Below are positions 36,527 to 46,654 of a stretch of DNA of 64,000 bases, in pieces. The notes under the pieces are model-generated. The model had not been told where the DNA came from. It ran no database searches and worked only from the letters and a program-made list of their open reading frames with translations. Every line of letters starts with the position of its first letter. Positions within the stretch are counted from its first letter, which is position 1. The translations under genes and the position numbers were made by a program. Where the stretch lies: assembly GCF_030238365.1 (NCBI RefSeq), contig NZ_JASSOT010000062.1, positions 1 to 64,000 of the forward strand, written 5' to 3'. Origin of the DNA: Lelliottia wanjuensis. Lineage in GTDB: Bacteria > Pseudomonadota > Gammaproteobacteria > Enterobacterales > Enterobacteriaceae.

Positions 36527-36560
36527 CGTGTTTTTTAGTGAAATGGAAAGAGTAAAAACA

Positions 36561-37385
36561 ATGCAGCAGTTACAGAACGTTATTGAGTCCGCCTTTGAGC
36601 GTCGCGCCGAAATTACCCCGGCAAATGTGGATACCGTCACCCGCGAAGCGGTGAATCAGGTGATTTCTCTGCTTGATTCCGGCGCGCTGCGTGTCGCGGA
36701 AAAAATTGACGGCCAGTGGGTAACTCATCAGTGGCTTAAGAAAGCCGTGCTGCTCTCTTTCCGCATTAACGATAACCAGGTTATCGACGGAGCTGAAAGC
36801 CGCTACTTCGATAAAGTGCCGATGAAATTCGCTGATTACGACGAAGCGCGTTTCCAGAAAGAAGGTTTCCGCGTGGTTCCACCTGCGGCCGTTCGCCAGG
36901 GTGCATACATCGCACGCAACACTGTACTGATGCCTTCATACGTGAACATCGGTGCCTACGTTGACGAAGGCACCATGGTGGATACCTGGGCAACCGTCGG
37001 TTCTTGCGCGCAGATCGGTAAAAACGTTCACCTGTCCGGCGGCGTCGGCATCGGTGGCGTGCTTGAGCCACTGCAGGCCAACCCAACCATCATCGAAGAT
37101 AACTGCTTCATCGGTGCGCGTTCAGAAGTAGTTGAAGGCGTGATCGTAGAAGAAGGCTCGGTGATCTCCATGGGCGTTTACATCGGTCAGAGCACCCGCA
37201 TTTACGATCGTGAAACGGGTGAAGTGCATTATGGCCGCGTACCGGCGGGTTCTGTTGTTGTCTCCGGCAACCTGCCGTCGAAAGATGGCAAATACAGCCT
37301 GTACTGTGCGGTTATCGTGAAAAAAGTCGATGCGAAAACGCGCGGCAAAGTCGGCATCAACGAACTGCTGCGTACCATCGATTAA
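36561..37385 (+). CDS. dapD: Tetrahydrodipicolinate N-succinyltransferase
   Basis: Succinylates tetrahydrodipicolinate on the route to meso-diaminopimelate and lysine. The 274-residue trimeric left-handed beta-helix enzyme equals E. coli DapD. The start ATG 36561 (MQQLQN) is preceded by GGAAAGAG; the longer frame from 36528 adds 11 unmatched residues. It lies 34 bp after glnD and is followed by a strong terminator. K-12 has yaeI next to it; here that gene is missing. Confidence 0.97.
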   Translation: MQQLQNVIESAFERRAEITPANVDTVTREAVNQVISLLDSGALRVAEKIDGQWVTHQWLKKAVLLSFRINDNQVIDGAESRYFDKVPMKFADYDEARFQKEGFRVVPPAAVRQGAYIARNTVLMPSYVNIGAYVDEGTMVDTWATVGSCAQIGKNVHLSGGVGIGGVLEPLQANPTIIEDNCFIGARSEVVEGVIVEEGSVISMGVYIGQSTRIYDRETGEVHYGRVPAGSVVVSGNLPSKDGKYSLYCAVIVKKVDAKTRGKVGINELLRTID

Positions 37386-37400
37386 TCGGGTATAACAAAA

Positions 37401-37424
37401 AGCGGGGGCCACCCCGCTTTTTTT
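37401..37424 (+). terminator. Intrinsic terminator after dapD
   Basis: Stem AGCGGGG/CCCCGCT (loop GCCA) followed by a seven-T run, with A residues upstream that could extend the stem. Confidence 0.92.
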
Positions 37425-37496
37425 ACATCTGATGGTGGCGAAGATAGATTTTTTCGTTAATTATTCATAGGTTATGTTGAGCTCAAGGGTACCGCT

Positions 37497-37886
37497 ATGT
37501 ACGATAATCTGAAAAGTCTGGGCATTACCAATCCTGATGAAATTGATCGTTACAGCCTCCGCCAGGAAGCGAACAACGATATTCTGAAAATCTATTTTCA
37601 CAAGGACAAAGGAGAGTTTTTCGCGAAGAGCGTGAAGTTCAAATACCCGCGTCAACGTAAAACCGTCGTCGCCGATGGCGTCGGCCAGGGGTATAAAGAG
37701 GTTCAGGAAATCAGCCCGAATCTCCGCTATGTCATTGATGAACTCGATCAGATCTGCCAGCGCGATCGCACTGAAGTCGATCTTAAACGTAAGATCCTGG
37801 ATGACCTGCGTCATCTGGAAAGTGTTGTGACCAACAAGATCAGCGAAATCGAATCGGATCTTGAGAAGTTAACGCGCGGAAAGTAA
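37497..37886 (+). CDS. yaeH: YaeH family (UPF0325) protein
   Basis: 129-residue protein nearly identical to E. coli YaeH (128 aa); function not established. It is soluble, charged and largely helical, with a likely coiled coil in the last 45 residues. It stands alone between the dapD terminator and the REP cluster, convergent with cdaR. Confidence 0.9.
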   Translation: MYDNLKSLGITNPDEIDRYSLRQEANNDILKIYFHKDKGEFFAKSVKFKYPRQRKTVVADGVGQGYKEVQEISPNLRYVIDELDQICQRDRTEVDLKRKILDDLRHLESVVTNKISEIESDLEKLTRGK

Positions 37887-37907
37887 ATGCTCTGGTGCGA
37901 CCTCCCT

Positions 37908-38052
37908 GTAGGCCGGGTAAGGCGAAGCCGCCACCCGGCACAAAGGTGAGGTTCGTACAGTTAAACGCCCGGTGGCGCTGCGCTTACCGGGCCTACGATC
38001 CCGCCACTGGTGCGGTGACCTTGTTGGCCCGGTAAGCGCAACGCCACCAGGC
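37908..38052. repeat. REP cluster (BIME) between convergent yaeH and cdaR
   Basis: Three REP palindromes: 37908-37940 (GTAGGCCGGGTAAGGCG..CCCGGC), 37967-37996 in the opposite orientation (ends CCGGGCCTAC) and 38026-38052 (degenerate). The alternating orientation is typical of a BIME. Such elements at convergent 3' ends stabilise mRNA and can bind DNA gyrase or IHF. It fills the whole gap between the two genes. Confidence 0.9.
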
Positions 38053-38061
38053 ATGAATGAC

Positions 38062-39219
38062 TCACCTTTGCTCATCCAGCTGCAACGCCACATACAGCAA
38101 CAGCCTGTCATCGAAATTGCCCAGATCTAACCCCGTCAGCTCCGAAATCCGGTTCAACCGGTACTCCAGCGTATTGCGATGAATAAACAGCGCTTTCGAG
38201 GTCGCCAGCGGCTGCACGTTATGGCGAAACCAGGCCTGCAGCGTCCGGCGCAGCAGCCCGTTGTTATCCATCGCCTTGAGACGCACCAATGGCCGCGCCA
38301 GCTCATTTGCCTGCCAGCCGCCGCGAAGACTGTCGAGCAGCACGGGCAGCATTAGATCCTGATAGAAATAACCCCTACTTTCGGGCATCCGCTGTTTCCC
38401 CACCATCATGGTGGTGCGCGCCGTGCGCCAGGAACGGGCGATGCTGCCCGGCCCGGTGAAATAGTTGCCGAGGGCGACGCGAAAACGCAGTTGGCCGTTC
38501 TCTTTCATCCGCGCGATAAGCTGCTCAACGCGACGACGATGATCTTCCGCATCCCAGCGGCCAAACTGATTCAGCGCCGGTTTCAGGACCACCATCTCGG
38601 TCAGGGACACAATCGCCACCAGGTTATTGCGCTCCGGCGTCGCCAGCGCATTTTGCAGCTGCTGCAGCTCCGCCATCGCGCTGTCCACGCCGAGCTGGCC
38701 GCTGTCCACTTCAATCACCGCCACCACGCGCGGCTGATTGAGATCGATGCCCAGACGCTGCGCCCACTCCGTCAGCGCAGGCGTATGCTCTTCGGCCTGG
38801 ATCAGGTTCATCACCAGCTCTTCGCGCAGACGGCTGTCCTGCGCCAGGAGGTGCATCAGACGCGACTGCTCGAGCATCATCTCGGCGGTCATACAGACCA
38901 GTTCACCGTATTTGCGCAGGGATTCCGGTTCACCGGTCAAACCGATGACGCCGACGATCTCCCCTTCGAGGCGCAGCGGCAGGTTGATCCCCTGACGCAC
39001 GCCGTGCAGGTGCCGTGCCACTGCGTCGTCGATATCCACCACCCGCCCCTGGGAGAGCACCAGAAGCGCGCCTTCGTGCAATTCCCCAATGCGCTCACGA
39101 TCGCCGCTGCCGATGATTCGCCCACGGGCATCCATCACGTTGATATTGGTATCAATGATGCGCATGGTTCGTGCCACGATTTCCTGCGCCATTTTGGTAT
39201 CGAGATGCCAGCCAGCCAT
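38062..39219 (-). CDS. cdaR: Sugar diacid utilisation regulator CdaR
   Basis: Transcriptional activator of D-glucarate, D-galactarate and D-glycerate catabolism genes in E. coli. The 385 residues contain an N-terminal diacid-recognition domain (about 1-135), a GGDEF-like middle region, and a C-terminal PucR-type helix-turn-helix (SKALFIHRNTLEYRLNRI near 345). The start ATG 39219 has an ideal AGGAGGGG and matches the E. coli N-terminus MAGWHLDTK. Its target operons are not in this window. Confidence 0.95.
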   Translation of the reverse strand: MAGWHLDTKMAQEIVARTMRIIDTNINVMDARGRIIGSGDRERIGELHEGALLVLSQGRVVDIDDAVARHLHGVRQGINLPLRLEGEIVGVIGLTGEPESLRKYGELVCMTAEMMLEQSRLMHLLAQDSRLREELVMNLIQAEEHTPALTEWAQRLGIDLNQPRVVAVIEVDSGQLGVDSAMAELQQLQNALATPERNNLVAIVSLTEMVVLKPALNQFGRWDAEDHRRRVEQLIARMKENGQLRFRVALGNYFTGPGSIARSWRTARTTMMVGKQRMPESRGYFYQDLMLPVLLDSLRGGWQANELARPLVRLKAMDNNGLLRRTLQAWFRHNVQPLATSKALFIHRNTLEYRLNRISELTGLDLGNFDDRLLLYVALQLDEQR

Positions 39220-39337
39220 GTACCCCTCCTGTGAGCAGAGCTCAAGCATAGGGGAGTTCAAAGGGTGTGGCATTGTGCGGATGCACAAAGTCAGGGAGAG
39301 AAGTATGGACTTGTGGAAAGGGTCACAGAAACGAAGA

Positions 39338-39365
39338 AACCCCTGCCTGCACTCAGGCAGGGGTT
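39338..39365 (-). terminator. Intrinsic terminator after degP
   Basis: Minus-strand 12-bp stem (AACCCCTGCCTG/CAGGCAGGGGTT, four-base loop) followed by TTTCTTCGTTTC, only 7 bp past the degP stop. Confidence 0.88.
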
Positions 39366-39372
39366 GGAGAGA

Positions 39373-40821
39373 TTACTGCATTAACAGGTACAGGCTGGTG
39401 TCACCACGCTGGATATTCAGCGCCAGCACCGTTGGTTTGCTGTCGAGAATTTTGCGCAGTTCAGCAATGTTTTTCACCGGCTGCTGGTTCGCGCCGATAA
39501 TCACATCGCCTTTTTTCAGGCCGATACGCGCTGCCGGGGAGCTGGCTTTAACATCATTCACCACCACGCCTTTATCTGCGCCTTTGTTGCTCATATCCGC
39601 ACCTTCGATGCCGCTAAAGATGGTGCTGGAGTCGACCTGATTCTGGCTGCTCTGCTGCAGCTCCAGGCTCACGTTCACCGGTTTGCCGTCACGCAGCAGG
39701 CCGAGGGACACTTTGCTGCCGACCGGCATAGAGCCGACTTCAGCACGCAGCGCCGCAAAGCTGCTGATTGGCTTGCCGTTCAGGGTGGTGATCACGTCAC
39801 CCGCCTTGATACCGGCTTTCGCCGCAGAGGAGTTCGGCATCACCTGGCTGACGAATGCGCCACGCTGAGCGTCCACTTTCATCGCTTTTGCCAGCTCGGA
39901 GTTCAGTTCGGTACCCAGAATGCCCAGCTCGCCGCGTTTCACCTGGCCAAATTCAACCATCTGACCGGTCAGGTTTTTCACCATGTTACTCGGGATCGCA
40001 AAGCCGATACCGATGTTGCCGCCGTCCGGTGCCAGGATCGCGGTGTTAATCCCGATCAGTTCACCGTTCAGGTTCACCAGCGCGCCGCCGGAGTTACCGC
40101 GGTTAATCGCCGCATCGGTCTGGATAAAGTTCTCGTAGTTTTCCGCGTTCAGGCCGCTACGACCCAGCGCAGAAACGATACCGGAGGTCACGGTTTCACC
40201 CAGACCAAACGGGTTACCGATAGCGACGGTGTAATCACCAACGCGCAGGGCATCGGAGTCAGCCAGTTTAATCGCCGTCAGGTTTTTCGGATCCTGAATC
40301 TGGATCAGGGCGATGTCAGAGCGCGGATCTTTACCCACCACTTTGGCATCAAATTTACGGCCATCGCTCAGCTGCACTTTGATGGTGCTGGCGTTGTCGA
40401 CCACGTGGTTGTTAGTCACGACATAGCCTTTCGCCGCATCAATGATCACGCCTGAACCCAGGGCCATGAATTTCTGCTGCTGGCCGCCGCCGTTACCGCC
40501 GCCTGGGGCGTCATCACCAGCGCCGCCACCCTGACAGAATGGGGAGCTCTGGAACGGAGAACCGTCCTGGCAGAACGGTGAGTTATCACCGAAGAACTGC
40601 TGGAAGTTGCGCGGCATGCGCGGTGTATTAACGGTCGTGCTCCCCTCAACGTTAATACTCACCACCGATGGCATCACTTTTTCGAGCATCGGGGCAAGGC
40701 TTGGCATCGGCTGCGCCGTAGCGGCCGACGATGCGGTCTCCGCTGCGGTTGCAGTCAGAGGGGATAACGCTAAACCTAAACTCAGAGCCAGTGCACTCAT
40801 TGCTAATGTGGTTTTTTTCAT
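39373..40821 (-). CDS. degP: Periplasmic serine protease/chaperone DegP
   Basis: HtrA-family protease that degrades or holds misfolded envelope proteins and assembles into cages around substrate. The 482-residue precursor has a 26-residue signal peptide (ends TATA-AE), the catalytic triad H139, D169 and S244 (RGNSGGA), and two PDZ domains (about 290-390 and 395-480). The regulatory LA loop keeps its cysteine pair (C84, C96) but carries an extra Gly/Asp-rich stretch (about 98-113), making the protein 8 residues longer than E. coli DegP. A sigma-E promoter lies upstream. Confidence 0.96.
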   Translation of the reverse strand: MKKTTLAMSALALSLGLALSPLTATAAETASSAATAQPMPSLAPMLEKVMPSVVSINVEGSTTVNTPRMPRNFQQFFGDNSPFCQDGSPFQSSPFCQGGGAGDDAPGGGNGGGQQQKFMALGSGVIIDAAKGYVVTNNHVVDNASTIKVQLSDGRKFDAKVVGKDPRSDIALIQIQDPKNLTAIKLADSDALRVGDYTVAIGNPFGLGETVTSGIVSALGRSGLNAENYENFIQTDAAINRGNSGGALVNLNGELIGINTAILAPDGGNIGIGFAIPSNMVKNLTGQMVEFGQVKRGELGILGTELNSELAKAMKVDAQRGAFVSQVMPNSSAAKAGIKAGDVITTLNGKPISSFAALRAEVGSMPVGSKVSLGLLRDGKPVNVSLELQQSSQNQVDSSTIFSGIEGADMSNKGADKGVVVNDVKASSPAARIGLKKGDVIIGANQQPVKNIAELRKILDSKPTVLALNIQRGDTSLYLLMQ

Positions 40822-40865
40822 GTTCTCAATCTCGATTTACAGATAACGCAAAATTGCTGTGTACG

Positions 40866-40893
40866 TCAGATTCGTTTTATAGCCCGAAGTTCC
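40866..40893 (-). promoter_or_regulatory. Sigma-E promoter of degP
   Basis: Minus-strand -35 GGAACTT (40887-40893) and -10 TCTGA (40866-40870), separated by 16 bp, match the sigma-E consensus and the mapped E. coli degP promoter, including the intervening TATAAAACGAA. Thus degP should respond to envelope stress through RseP, which is encoded at 24.9-26.2 kb. CpxR also controls E. coli degP, but I did not find two clear GTAAA half-sites here. Confidence 0.9.
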
Positions 40894-40951
40894 GGGATTA
40901 AGTTTTTGGAAAAAGTAAAAATTTATTGTTTGTCTTTACAAAACTCATTCA

Positions 40952-42466
40952 TTATTCCACTGCCATCAGGCGGCGGTATTCATCCCAGGCATACAAATCG
41001 GTCATGCCGCTGATATAGTCCTGAATAAGACGGCAGCGATAATAATATTCCAGAACCGGCCACTGCACGGATTCGCGATCGATTTTACTGACCGTTTCAA
41101 CGTAGGCAAGTCGATGACGAGTCGAGAGTTTATGCAGCAACCGCGTTTCAATCGGCAAACGTTTGATGCGATCTTTTTCCACCAGCTCGGTAAAGTCGTC
41201 GACAGATAATTGCAGCAGCGGTCGATAGATTTCCAGCAGGCCGCTGATCACCCGATAGCCCTGTAATTCCAGCTGTTCAACATCCGGATGACTGAAGACG
41301 TGGCGCATGGCGACATCTTTATACAACTCAAGAAGTTGGCTAAACCCGCTGTCATCTTCCAGCAGCGCATGATTAAACTCACCGCTAAAAATCGCCGGTA
41401 AATTGTCGATAAAACGCGACGCCGCGTAGGGCACCAGTTTATTTAAGGTATTGACCCGCAAATACATAAAGAACTGATCTTCCGTACTGCGACTCAATGA
41501 ATTGGAACGGGATTTTTCCCACGCGTTTTCGACCACCTGAGAAAAGAGCGAGCCTTTTTCATGCTTGCCCCAGGCGTCGTAAAGATGCTGATAAAGCTCC
41601 TCGACGCTAAATATTCTTTTCTCAACGGCGTCTTCCAGATCGGCCACGCAATAGGAAATATCGTCAGCGGCTTCCATAATCCACGTCAATGGAAAGCGCC
41701 CGTGCGGGGTCAGTGAAAGTTCTTTACGCAGCCTTTCAATATAGCGTTCTTCCGACAAATAATAGCCGGGCTTTTTCATCAAATAGCTGTGCGACGCGGG
41801 CGGTTCACCCATCCACCACGCCGGGCGGGTATATTTGAGAATGCAGCCCACCTGCGCCCACGTCAGGTTCATGCGCATCAGGGAGTGCACCAGACGAATC
41901 CCCTGGGCATTGCCTTCGAACTGGCAGAGATCCTGACGCACCTTGCGCCGCAGGTCGTTTAAGGCCTCTTCGCCTTCGCGCAGTTTTAGGGCTCTGAAGA
42001 TGCAGCGGTCTTCGCTCAGGGGCTGACTTGCCGCATCGGACGGGAAAAGTTTCTGTTTGAACCAGTCGTTGATCGCCGCCTCGCCGAAATGGCCGAACGG
42101 CGGGTTGCCGATGTCGTGCATCAGGCAGGCCATCTCGACGATGCTTTCGAACGGCCCGGTGAGTTCATCCAGACCGTAGGTTTCCAGCAAACGCTGCTCT
42201 TTCAGACGGCTTAAAATCTCTTTGGCAATGTAGCGCCCGACCTGCTGTACTTCCATGGAATGGGTCAGACGCGTGCGGACGGCGGCATTGCGCTCCAGCG
42301 GGAAGACCTGGGTTTTTTGCTGCAGGCGGCGGATCGCCGGCGAGTTCACAATGCGCCCGCGATCGCTTTCGAAGATACGCAGGATCTCGTGCTCGCTCTT
42401 TTCTCCCTGCGGAGAACGGAAACGACGATGCCAGTTAATTTTATTGCGAAAATCGATTGGTGCCAT
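40952..42466 (-). CDS. dgt: Deoxyguanosinetriphosphate triphosphohydrolase
   Basis: HD-domain enzyme that hydrolyses dGTP to deoxyguanosine and tripolyphosphate, limiting dGTP pools. The 504 residues match E. coli Dgt (505 aa). The HD motif is present at [16 protein letters not shown] (about 114-129), with further ligands in the C-terminal half. The ATG at 42466 matches E. coli MAQIDFRKK; the frame stays open to 42604 but the extension is unmatched and overlaps mtnN. Confidence 0.95.
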   Translation of the reverse strand: MAPIDFRNKINWHRRFRSPQGEKSEHEILRIFESDRGRIVNSPAIRRLQQKTQVFPLERNAAVRTRLTHSMEVQQVGRYIAKEILSRLKEQRLLETYGLDELTGPFESIVEMACLMHDIGNPPFGHFGEAAINDWFKQKLFPSDAASQPLSEDRCIFRALKLREGEEALNDLRRKVRQDLCQFEGNAQGIRLVHSLMRMNLTWAQVGCILKYTRPAWWMGEPPASHSYLMKKPGYYLSEERYIERLRKELSLTPHGRFPLTWIMEAADDISYCVADLEDAVEKRIFSVEELYQHLYDAWGKHEKGSLFSQVVENAWEKSRSNSLSRSTEDQFFMYLRVNTLNKLVPYAASRFIDNLPAIFSGEFNHALLEDDSGFSQLLELYKDVAMRHVFSHPDVEQLELQGYRVISGLLEIYRPLLQLSVDDFTELVEKDRIKRLPIETRLLHKLSTRHRLAYVETVSKIDRESVQWPVLEYYYRCRLIQDYISGMTDLYAWDEYRRLMAVE

Positions 42467-42548
42467 GAGCTCCCCCGCCTGAGAATGCGTTTCCCCTGAT
42501 GCGCATGATAGACTATGCATCTTAACAAGGCACATCGCGAGTAAATCT

Positions 42549-43247
42549 ATGAAAATCGGCATTATTGGTGCAATGGAAGAAGAAGTTACGCTCCTGCGTG
42601 ACAAAATTGAGAACTGTCAGACCCTCTCTCTGGGTGGGTGTGAAATCTACACCGGCCAGCTGAACGGGACTGACGTCGCTCTGCTGAAATCAGGCATCGG
42701 TAAAGTGGCGGCAGCACTGGGCGCGACCCTGCTGCTTGAGCGCTGTAAACCGGATGTGATCATCAACACCGGTTCCGCTGGCGGTCTGGCTCCTACGCTG
42801 AAAGTGGGCGATATCGTGGTCTCCGATGAAGCGCGCTATCACGATGCCGATGTGACGGCATTCGGTTACGAGTATGGCCAGCTGCCTGGCTGTCCGGCAG
42901 GCTTTAAAGCCGACGATAAGCTGATTGCTGCGGCAGAAAGCTGCATCGCCGAGCTGAACCTGAACGCCGTACGCGGCCTGATTGTCAGCGGCGACGCCTT
43001 TATCAACGGCTCCGTGGGCCTGGCGAAAATCCGCCACAACTTCCCGCAGGCGATTGCCGTAGAAATGGAAGCGACCGCGATTGCACACGTGTGCCATAAC
43101 TTCAGCGTGCCGTTTGTGGTGGTTCGCGCCATCTCCGACGTAGCCGATCAGCAATCCCACCTGAGCTTCGACGAGTTCCTGGCGGTTGCCGCCAAACAGT
43201 CCACCATCATGGTTGAAACCCTGGTGCAGAAACTGGCGCGTGGCTAA
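42549..43247 (+). CDS. mtnN: 5'-methylthioadenosine/S-adenosylhomocysteine nucleosidase
   Basis: Cleaves MTA, SAH and 5'-deoxyadenosine, clearing inhibitory by-products of SAM use and feeding autoinducer-2 synthesis. The 232 residues equal E. coli Pfs, with E12 in the GAMEEEV motif, the [12 protein letters not shown] substrate motif (about E172-E174) and the catalytic aspartate in ISDVAD (D197). The end overlaps btuF by 8 bp; dgt is divergent. Confidence 0.97.
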   Translation: MKIGIIGAMEEEVTLLRDKIENCQTLSLGGCEIYTGQLNGTDVALLKSGIGKVAAALGATLLLERCKPDVIINTGSAGGLAPTLKVGDIVVSDEARYHDADVTAFGYEYGQLPGCPAGFKADDKLIAAAESCIAELNLNAVRGLIVSGDAFINGSVGLAKIRHNFPQAIAVEMEATAIAHVCHNFSVPFVVVRAISDVADQQSHLSFDEFLAVAAKQSTIMVETLVQKLARG

Positions 43248-44037
43248 GTTTTCAAGGGCGCTGGTCGCCCTCTTTTTGCTGGCCCCGGCGTGGCTTTTCG
43301 CTGCACCGCGAGTCATTACCCTCTCCCCCGCCAATACGGAACTGGCTTTTGCTGCCGGGATCACCCCTGTGGGCGTCAGCAGCTTTTCCGACTACCCACC
43401 CGAAGCGAAAAAGATTGAAGAGGTCTCGACCTGGCAGGGGATGAACCTTGAGCGGATCGTGGCGCTCAAGCCTGATCTGGTGCTGGCCTGGCGCGGCGGG
43501 AATGCCGAGCGACAGGTCAATCAACTCTCCTCACTGGGCATCAAAGTGCTGTGGGTCGATGCCATCAGCATTGAGCAAGTCGCGCAGGCGTTACGCGAGT
43601 TAGCCCCCTGGAGCCCAACGCCGAAAAAGGCCGAACAGGCCGCACAGCAGCTGCTGAACGACTATGCTGCCCTCAAGGCGAAGTACGACACCCCAAATAA
43701 AAAGCGCGTGTTCCTGCAGTTTGGCAGCCAGCCGCTGTTTACCACCGGAAAAGGTTCGATCCAGAACCAGGTTCTGGAGGTGTGCGGCGGTGAAAATATC
43801 TTTGCCGCCAGCCGCGTTCCCTGGCCGCAGGTCAGCCGCGAACAGGTGCTGGCGCGTCAGCCACAGGCCATTGTGGTGATTGGGAATGCGAGTGAGATTC
43901 CGAAAATTGAACAATTCTGGCAAAGCCAGCTAAAAATTCCGGTTATAGCCCTGCACAGTGACTGGTTTGAACGCGCAAGCCCGCGTATTATCCTCGCCGC
44001 AAAACAACTCTGCTCTGCCCTCGCGCAGGGCCAGTAA
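43240..44037 (+). CDS. btuF: Periplasmic vitamin B12-binding protein BtuF
   Basis: Class III periplasmic binding protein that delivers cobalamin to BtuCD. From the GTG at 43240 the precursor is 265 residues with a signal peptide ending FAA-PRV (about 1-22), the cobalamin-contacting [11 protein letters not shown] and STWQGMNLE segments, and a long backbone helix between two lobes. E. coli BtuF has 266 aa and the same MAKxxxRALVAL start. It overlaps mtnN by 8 bp, so translation is coupled. Confidence 0.95.
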   Translation: MAKFSRALVALFLLAPAWLFAAPRVITLSPANTELAFAAGITPVGVSSFSDYPPEAKKIEEVSTWQGMNLERIVALKPDLVLAWRGGNAERQVNQLSSLGIKVLWVDAISIEQVAQALRELAPWSPTPKKAEQAAQQLLNDYAALKAKYDTPNKKRVFLQFGSQPLFTTGKGSIQNQVLEVCGGENIFAASRVPWPQVSREQVLARQPQAIVVIGNASEIPKIEQFWQSQLKIPVIALHSDWFERASPRIILAAKQLCSALAQGQ

Positions 44038-44065
44038 TTAACCCTCATCGTCTGAGGATTGAAAA

Positions 44066-44689
44066 ATGCTCGTTTATTGGCTGGATATCCTTGGCACAGC
44101 CGTTTTTGCTATTTCCGGCGTTCTGCTTGCGGGCAAGCTGCGCATGGATCCGTTTGGCGTGTTAGTGCTCGGCGTAGTGACGGCCGTCGGCGGGGGTACG
44201 ATCCGCGACATGGCCCTCGATCATGGCCCGGTGTTTTGGGTCAGAGATCCTACGGATCTGGTAGTGGCGATGGTGACCTGTCTGTTGACGATCGTGCTGG
44301 TACGACAGCCGCGCCGTTTACCGAAATGGATCCTGCCGGTGCTGGATGCCGTCGGCCTGGCGGTGTTTGTCGGCATCGGCGTCAATAAAGCCTTTATGGC
44401 GGGAACCGGTCCGCTGGTGGCGATTTGCATGGGCGTCCTGACCGGCGTCGGCGGCGGGATCATCCGCGATATTCTGGCCCGCGAAATCCCGATGATTCTG
44501 CGCACCGAAATCTACGCCACCGCCTGTATCATCGGCGGCATCGTTCACGCGACAGCGTTCTACACCTTTGGCGTTGAGCTGGAAACCGCGGCGATGATCG
44601 GCATGGTGGTGACGCTGGTGATTCGTCTGGCGGCGATTCGCTGGCATCTGAAACTGCCGACGTTTGCGTTGGATGAGAATGGAAGGTAA
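44066..44689 (+). CDS. yadS: TRIC-type inner-membrane protein YadS
   Basis: 207-residue polytopic membrane protein of the UPF0126/TRIC family, about seven transmembrane helices in two glycine-rich repeats (GGGTIRDM near residue 36 and GGGIIRDI near 130). Bacterial TRIC homologues form trimeric cation channels, and YadS and its paralogue YicG have also been linked to glycine uptake; the in vivo role here is inferred only. It is the third gene of mtnN-btuF-yadS. Confidence 0.9.
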   Translation: MLVYWLDILGTAVFAISGVLLAGKLRMDPFGVLVLGVVTAVGGGTIRDMALDHGPVFWVRDPTDLVVAMVTCLLTIVLVRQPRRLPKWILPVLDAVGLAVFVGIGVNKAFMAGTGPLVAICMGVLTGVGGGIIRDILAREIPMILRTEIYATACIIGGIVHATAFYTFGVELETAAMIGMVVTLVIRLAAIRWHLKLPTFALDENGR

Positions 44690-44693
44690 AAGC

Positions 44694-44722
44694 AAAACAG
44701 CAACCCAAGGTTGCTGTTTTTA
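44694..44722. terminator. Intrinsic terminator after yadS
   Basis: Eight-bp stem CAGCAACC/GGTTGCTG (44698-44716) flanked by AAAA and TTTTT, 5 bp after the yadS stop. The symmetry allows it to act on either strand, but REP DNA lies between it and erpA. Confidence 0.9.
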
Positions 44723-44729
44723 GTGTTTT

Positions 44730-44780
44730 CTCCCTCTCCCCGTGGGAGAGGGCCGGAGTGAGGGCATCAGGCCGCACCCT
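44730..44780. repeat. Partial copy of a dispersed palindromic repeat
   Basis: CCCTCTCCC/GGGAGAGGG hairpin (44732-44752) followed by CCGGAGTGAGGGCATCAG. It matches the left half of the three-hairpin repeat at 57030-57120; the right half is missing and replaced by a REP element. Confidence 0.75.
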
Positions 44781-44793
44781 TCTGCACTTACCC

Positions 44794-44823
44794 GTAGGCC
44801 GGATAAGCGCAGCGCATCCGGCA
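44794..44823. repeat. REP element at the 3' end of erpA
   Basis: GTAGGCCGGATAAGCGC paired with GCGCATCCGGC, a classic enterobacterial REP. It abuts the erpA stop codon directly and lies in the convergent yadS-erpA gap. Confidence 0.88.
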
Positions 44824-45168
44824 TTAAATGCTGAACGAAGAACCACACCCGCAGGTGCTTTTCGCGTTCGGGTTGGTCACCACAAAGCGCGATCCTTCCA
44901 GGCCTTCGGTGTAATCTACCGCGCCGCCAACCAGATACTGCAGGCTCATCGGGTCAACGACCAGCGCGACGCCCTGCTTCTCAATCGTCATATCACCGTC
45001 GTTGATCTGATCGTCGAAGGTAAAACCATACTGGAAGCCGCTGCAACCGCCGCCGGTAATATACACACGCAGTTTCAGCTCCGGATTATTTTCATCCGCA
45101 ATCAGGCTTTTCACTTTAATGGCTGCTGCTTCGGTAAACTGCAACGGCAGCGCTACGTCATCACTCAT
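44824..45168 (-). CDS. erpA: A-type iron-sulfur carrier protein ErpA
   Basis: Delivers [Fe-S] clusters to apoproteins such as IspG/IspH and respiratory enzymes; essential in respiring E. coli through isoprenoid synthesis. The 114 residues equal E. coli ErpA with the three cluster-binding cysteines C42 (GGGCSG), C106 and C108 (CGCG). The gene stands alone. IscR control is known in E. coli; I could not define an IscR site with confidence in the 85-bp upstream region. Confidence 0.97.
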   Translation of the reverse strand: MSDDVALPLQFTEAAAIKVKSLIADENNPELKLRVYITGGGCSGFQYGFTFDDQINDGDMTIEKQGVALVVDPMSLQYLVGGAVDYTEGLEGSRFVVTNPNAKSTCGCGSSFSI

Positions 45169-45253
45169 TTTTTGCTCCCATGAATACTGCTACTGAATCG
45201 GATTAAAAAACATCCAATTCTTTTTTTCATTATCTAATACCCTGGTAATTCAT

Positions 45254-46654
45254 TCAAGTATTCTGCTTCTCAGCCAGTGCCGCCTCCTGCTTCGCCAGGG
45301 TGCGGGCAAGAATAGTGGAGTATAACGGCTTTCCGCCCAGAAATTGGGCTAATAGTGTCGCGCCGAGACAGGTAATGATCATTGGCAAAATGAGCTGATA
45401 ATTGTCCGTCATCTCCAGAACCAGCACGATGGCGGTCAGCGGCGCGCGCAAAGAGGCCGCCAGCAGCGCTCCCATTCCGGCGATCGCAAAGGTTCCGGCC
45501 TGCAGTTCATACGCCGGGAATCCTGCGGCAGCGGCCATGCCAAACGCGGTGCCGAGCAACATGCCCAGCGCCAGCATTGGGGCGAAAATGCCACCCGGCG
45601 CGCCGGACGAGAAGCAGAGCAGCGTTGTCACCACGCGGAAAATAAACAGAAACAGCAGCATGCCGAGGCTAAAATTCCCCGCCATGGCGATAGGGATCAG
45701 GCTAAACCCGCCGCCCGCCGAACCCGGCTGGATCACGCCCAGCACGCCGCACAGGCCACCGAGCACACCGCCGATCAGCACCCACTTCGTAATATTCCCG
45801 CCATGAATGCGCTGGAACATATCCTGGGTTTTGAGCACCAGGAAGTTAAACAGCGGCCCCAGCACGCCGAAAATCATCCCCAGGATCAGATACAGCCACA
45901 GCGTATTCACCGGCGCATTGGTGAGTTTACCCACCTCAATCACCGCCGATTCGCCGTTAAAAATGCGGAACACGATGCTCGACATGATCACGCCGGTGAA
46001 AACCGCCTTGATCGAAATAAGGTTGTAGCGAAACTGCGGGCGCATCTCTTCGATGATAAACAGGATCCCGGCCAGCGGCGCGTTAAAGGCCGCCGACAGC
46101 CCTGCCGCCGCCCCGGTTGCCAGCAGCGTATGCCGCGCCTCGCCGCTGCGCATGCGGAAAATATCCCCCACCATGCGTCCGATATTCCCGCCGAGCTGCA
46201 CCGTTGGCCCTTCGCGCCCCAGCACCATCCCCGCCCCGAGCGTCCCCATCCCGCCGATAAATTTGACCGGAATGACGCGCCACCAGCGCACCGGACGTAA
46301 CTCTTCCAGCGCCCCTTCGATTTCAGGAATGCCGGACCCGCCCGCCTCCGGGGCGAATTTACGCACCAGGAAATAGCCGACCATCGCCAGCACGGCCGAC
46401 AGGCCAAACGCCAGCGACCACAGCAGCCACGGGTTATCGGCCACGCCGCCGAGGGCGCCAATACGCCAGTTCTGAACGCCATTCACGGCTTTCTCAAACG
46501 CCACGCCCACCAGCCCGGCGAGGGTCCCGACCACCGCTGCCGCCACCAGGATCATCAGCGGCGTTTTATCGCGATTCAGTAAGCGTCGGACGCTGTCGCG
46601 ACGGCGACGGCGCGCAAATTGCTGTTCTTCAAAAGAGGAGTTTTCTGCTGTCAT
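45254..46654 (-). CDS. clcA: H+/Cl- exchange transporter ClcA
   Basis: Homodimeric 2Cl-/1H+ antiporter that supports extreme acid resistance. The 466 residues show the CLC ion-path motifs: S107 in GSGIPE, the external gating glutamate E148 in GREGP, and the internal proton glutamate E203 in FIIEEMRPQ, at the same numbers as E. coli ClcA (473 aa). The C-terminal tail is shorter. It is divergent from hemL. Confidence 0.96.
   Translation of the reverse strand: MTAENSSFEEQQFARRRRRDSVRRLLNRDKTPLMILVAAAVVGTLAGLVGVAFEKAVNGVQNWRIGALGGVADNPWLLWSLAFGLSAVLAMVGYFLVRKFAPEAGGSGIPEIEGALEELRPVRWWRVIPVKFIGGMGTLGAGMVLGREGPTVQLGGNIGRMVGDIFRMRSGEARHTLLATGAAAGLSAAFNAPLAGILFIIEEMRPQFRYNLISIKAVFTGVIMSSIVFRIFNGESAVIEVGKLTNAPVNTLWLYLILGMIFGVLGPLFNFLVLKTQDMFQRIHGGNITKWVLIGGVLGGLCGVLGVIQPGSAGGGFSLIPIAMAGNFSLGMLLFLFIFRVVTTLLCFSSGAPGGIFAPMLALGMLLGTAFGMAAAAGFPAYELQAGTFAIAGMGALLAASLRAPLTAIVLVLEMTDNYQLILPMIITCLGATLLAQFLGGKPLYSTILARTLAKQEAALAEKQNT

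Noticed and set aside
40930-40951. CpxR site upstream of degP
   Set aside because: Only one GTAAA half-site is visible on the minus strand; the second at proper spacing is missing, so it is not called.
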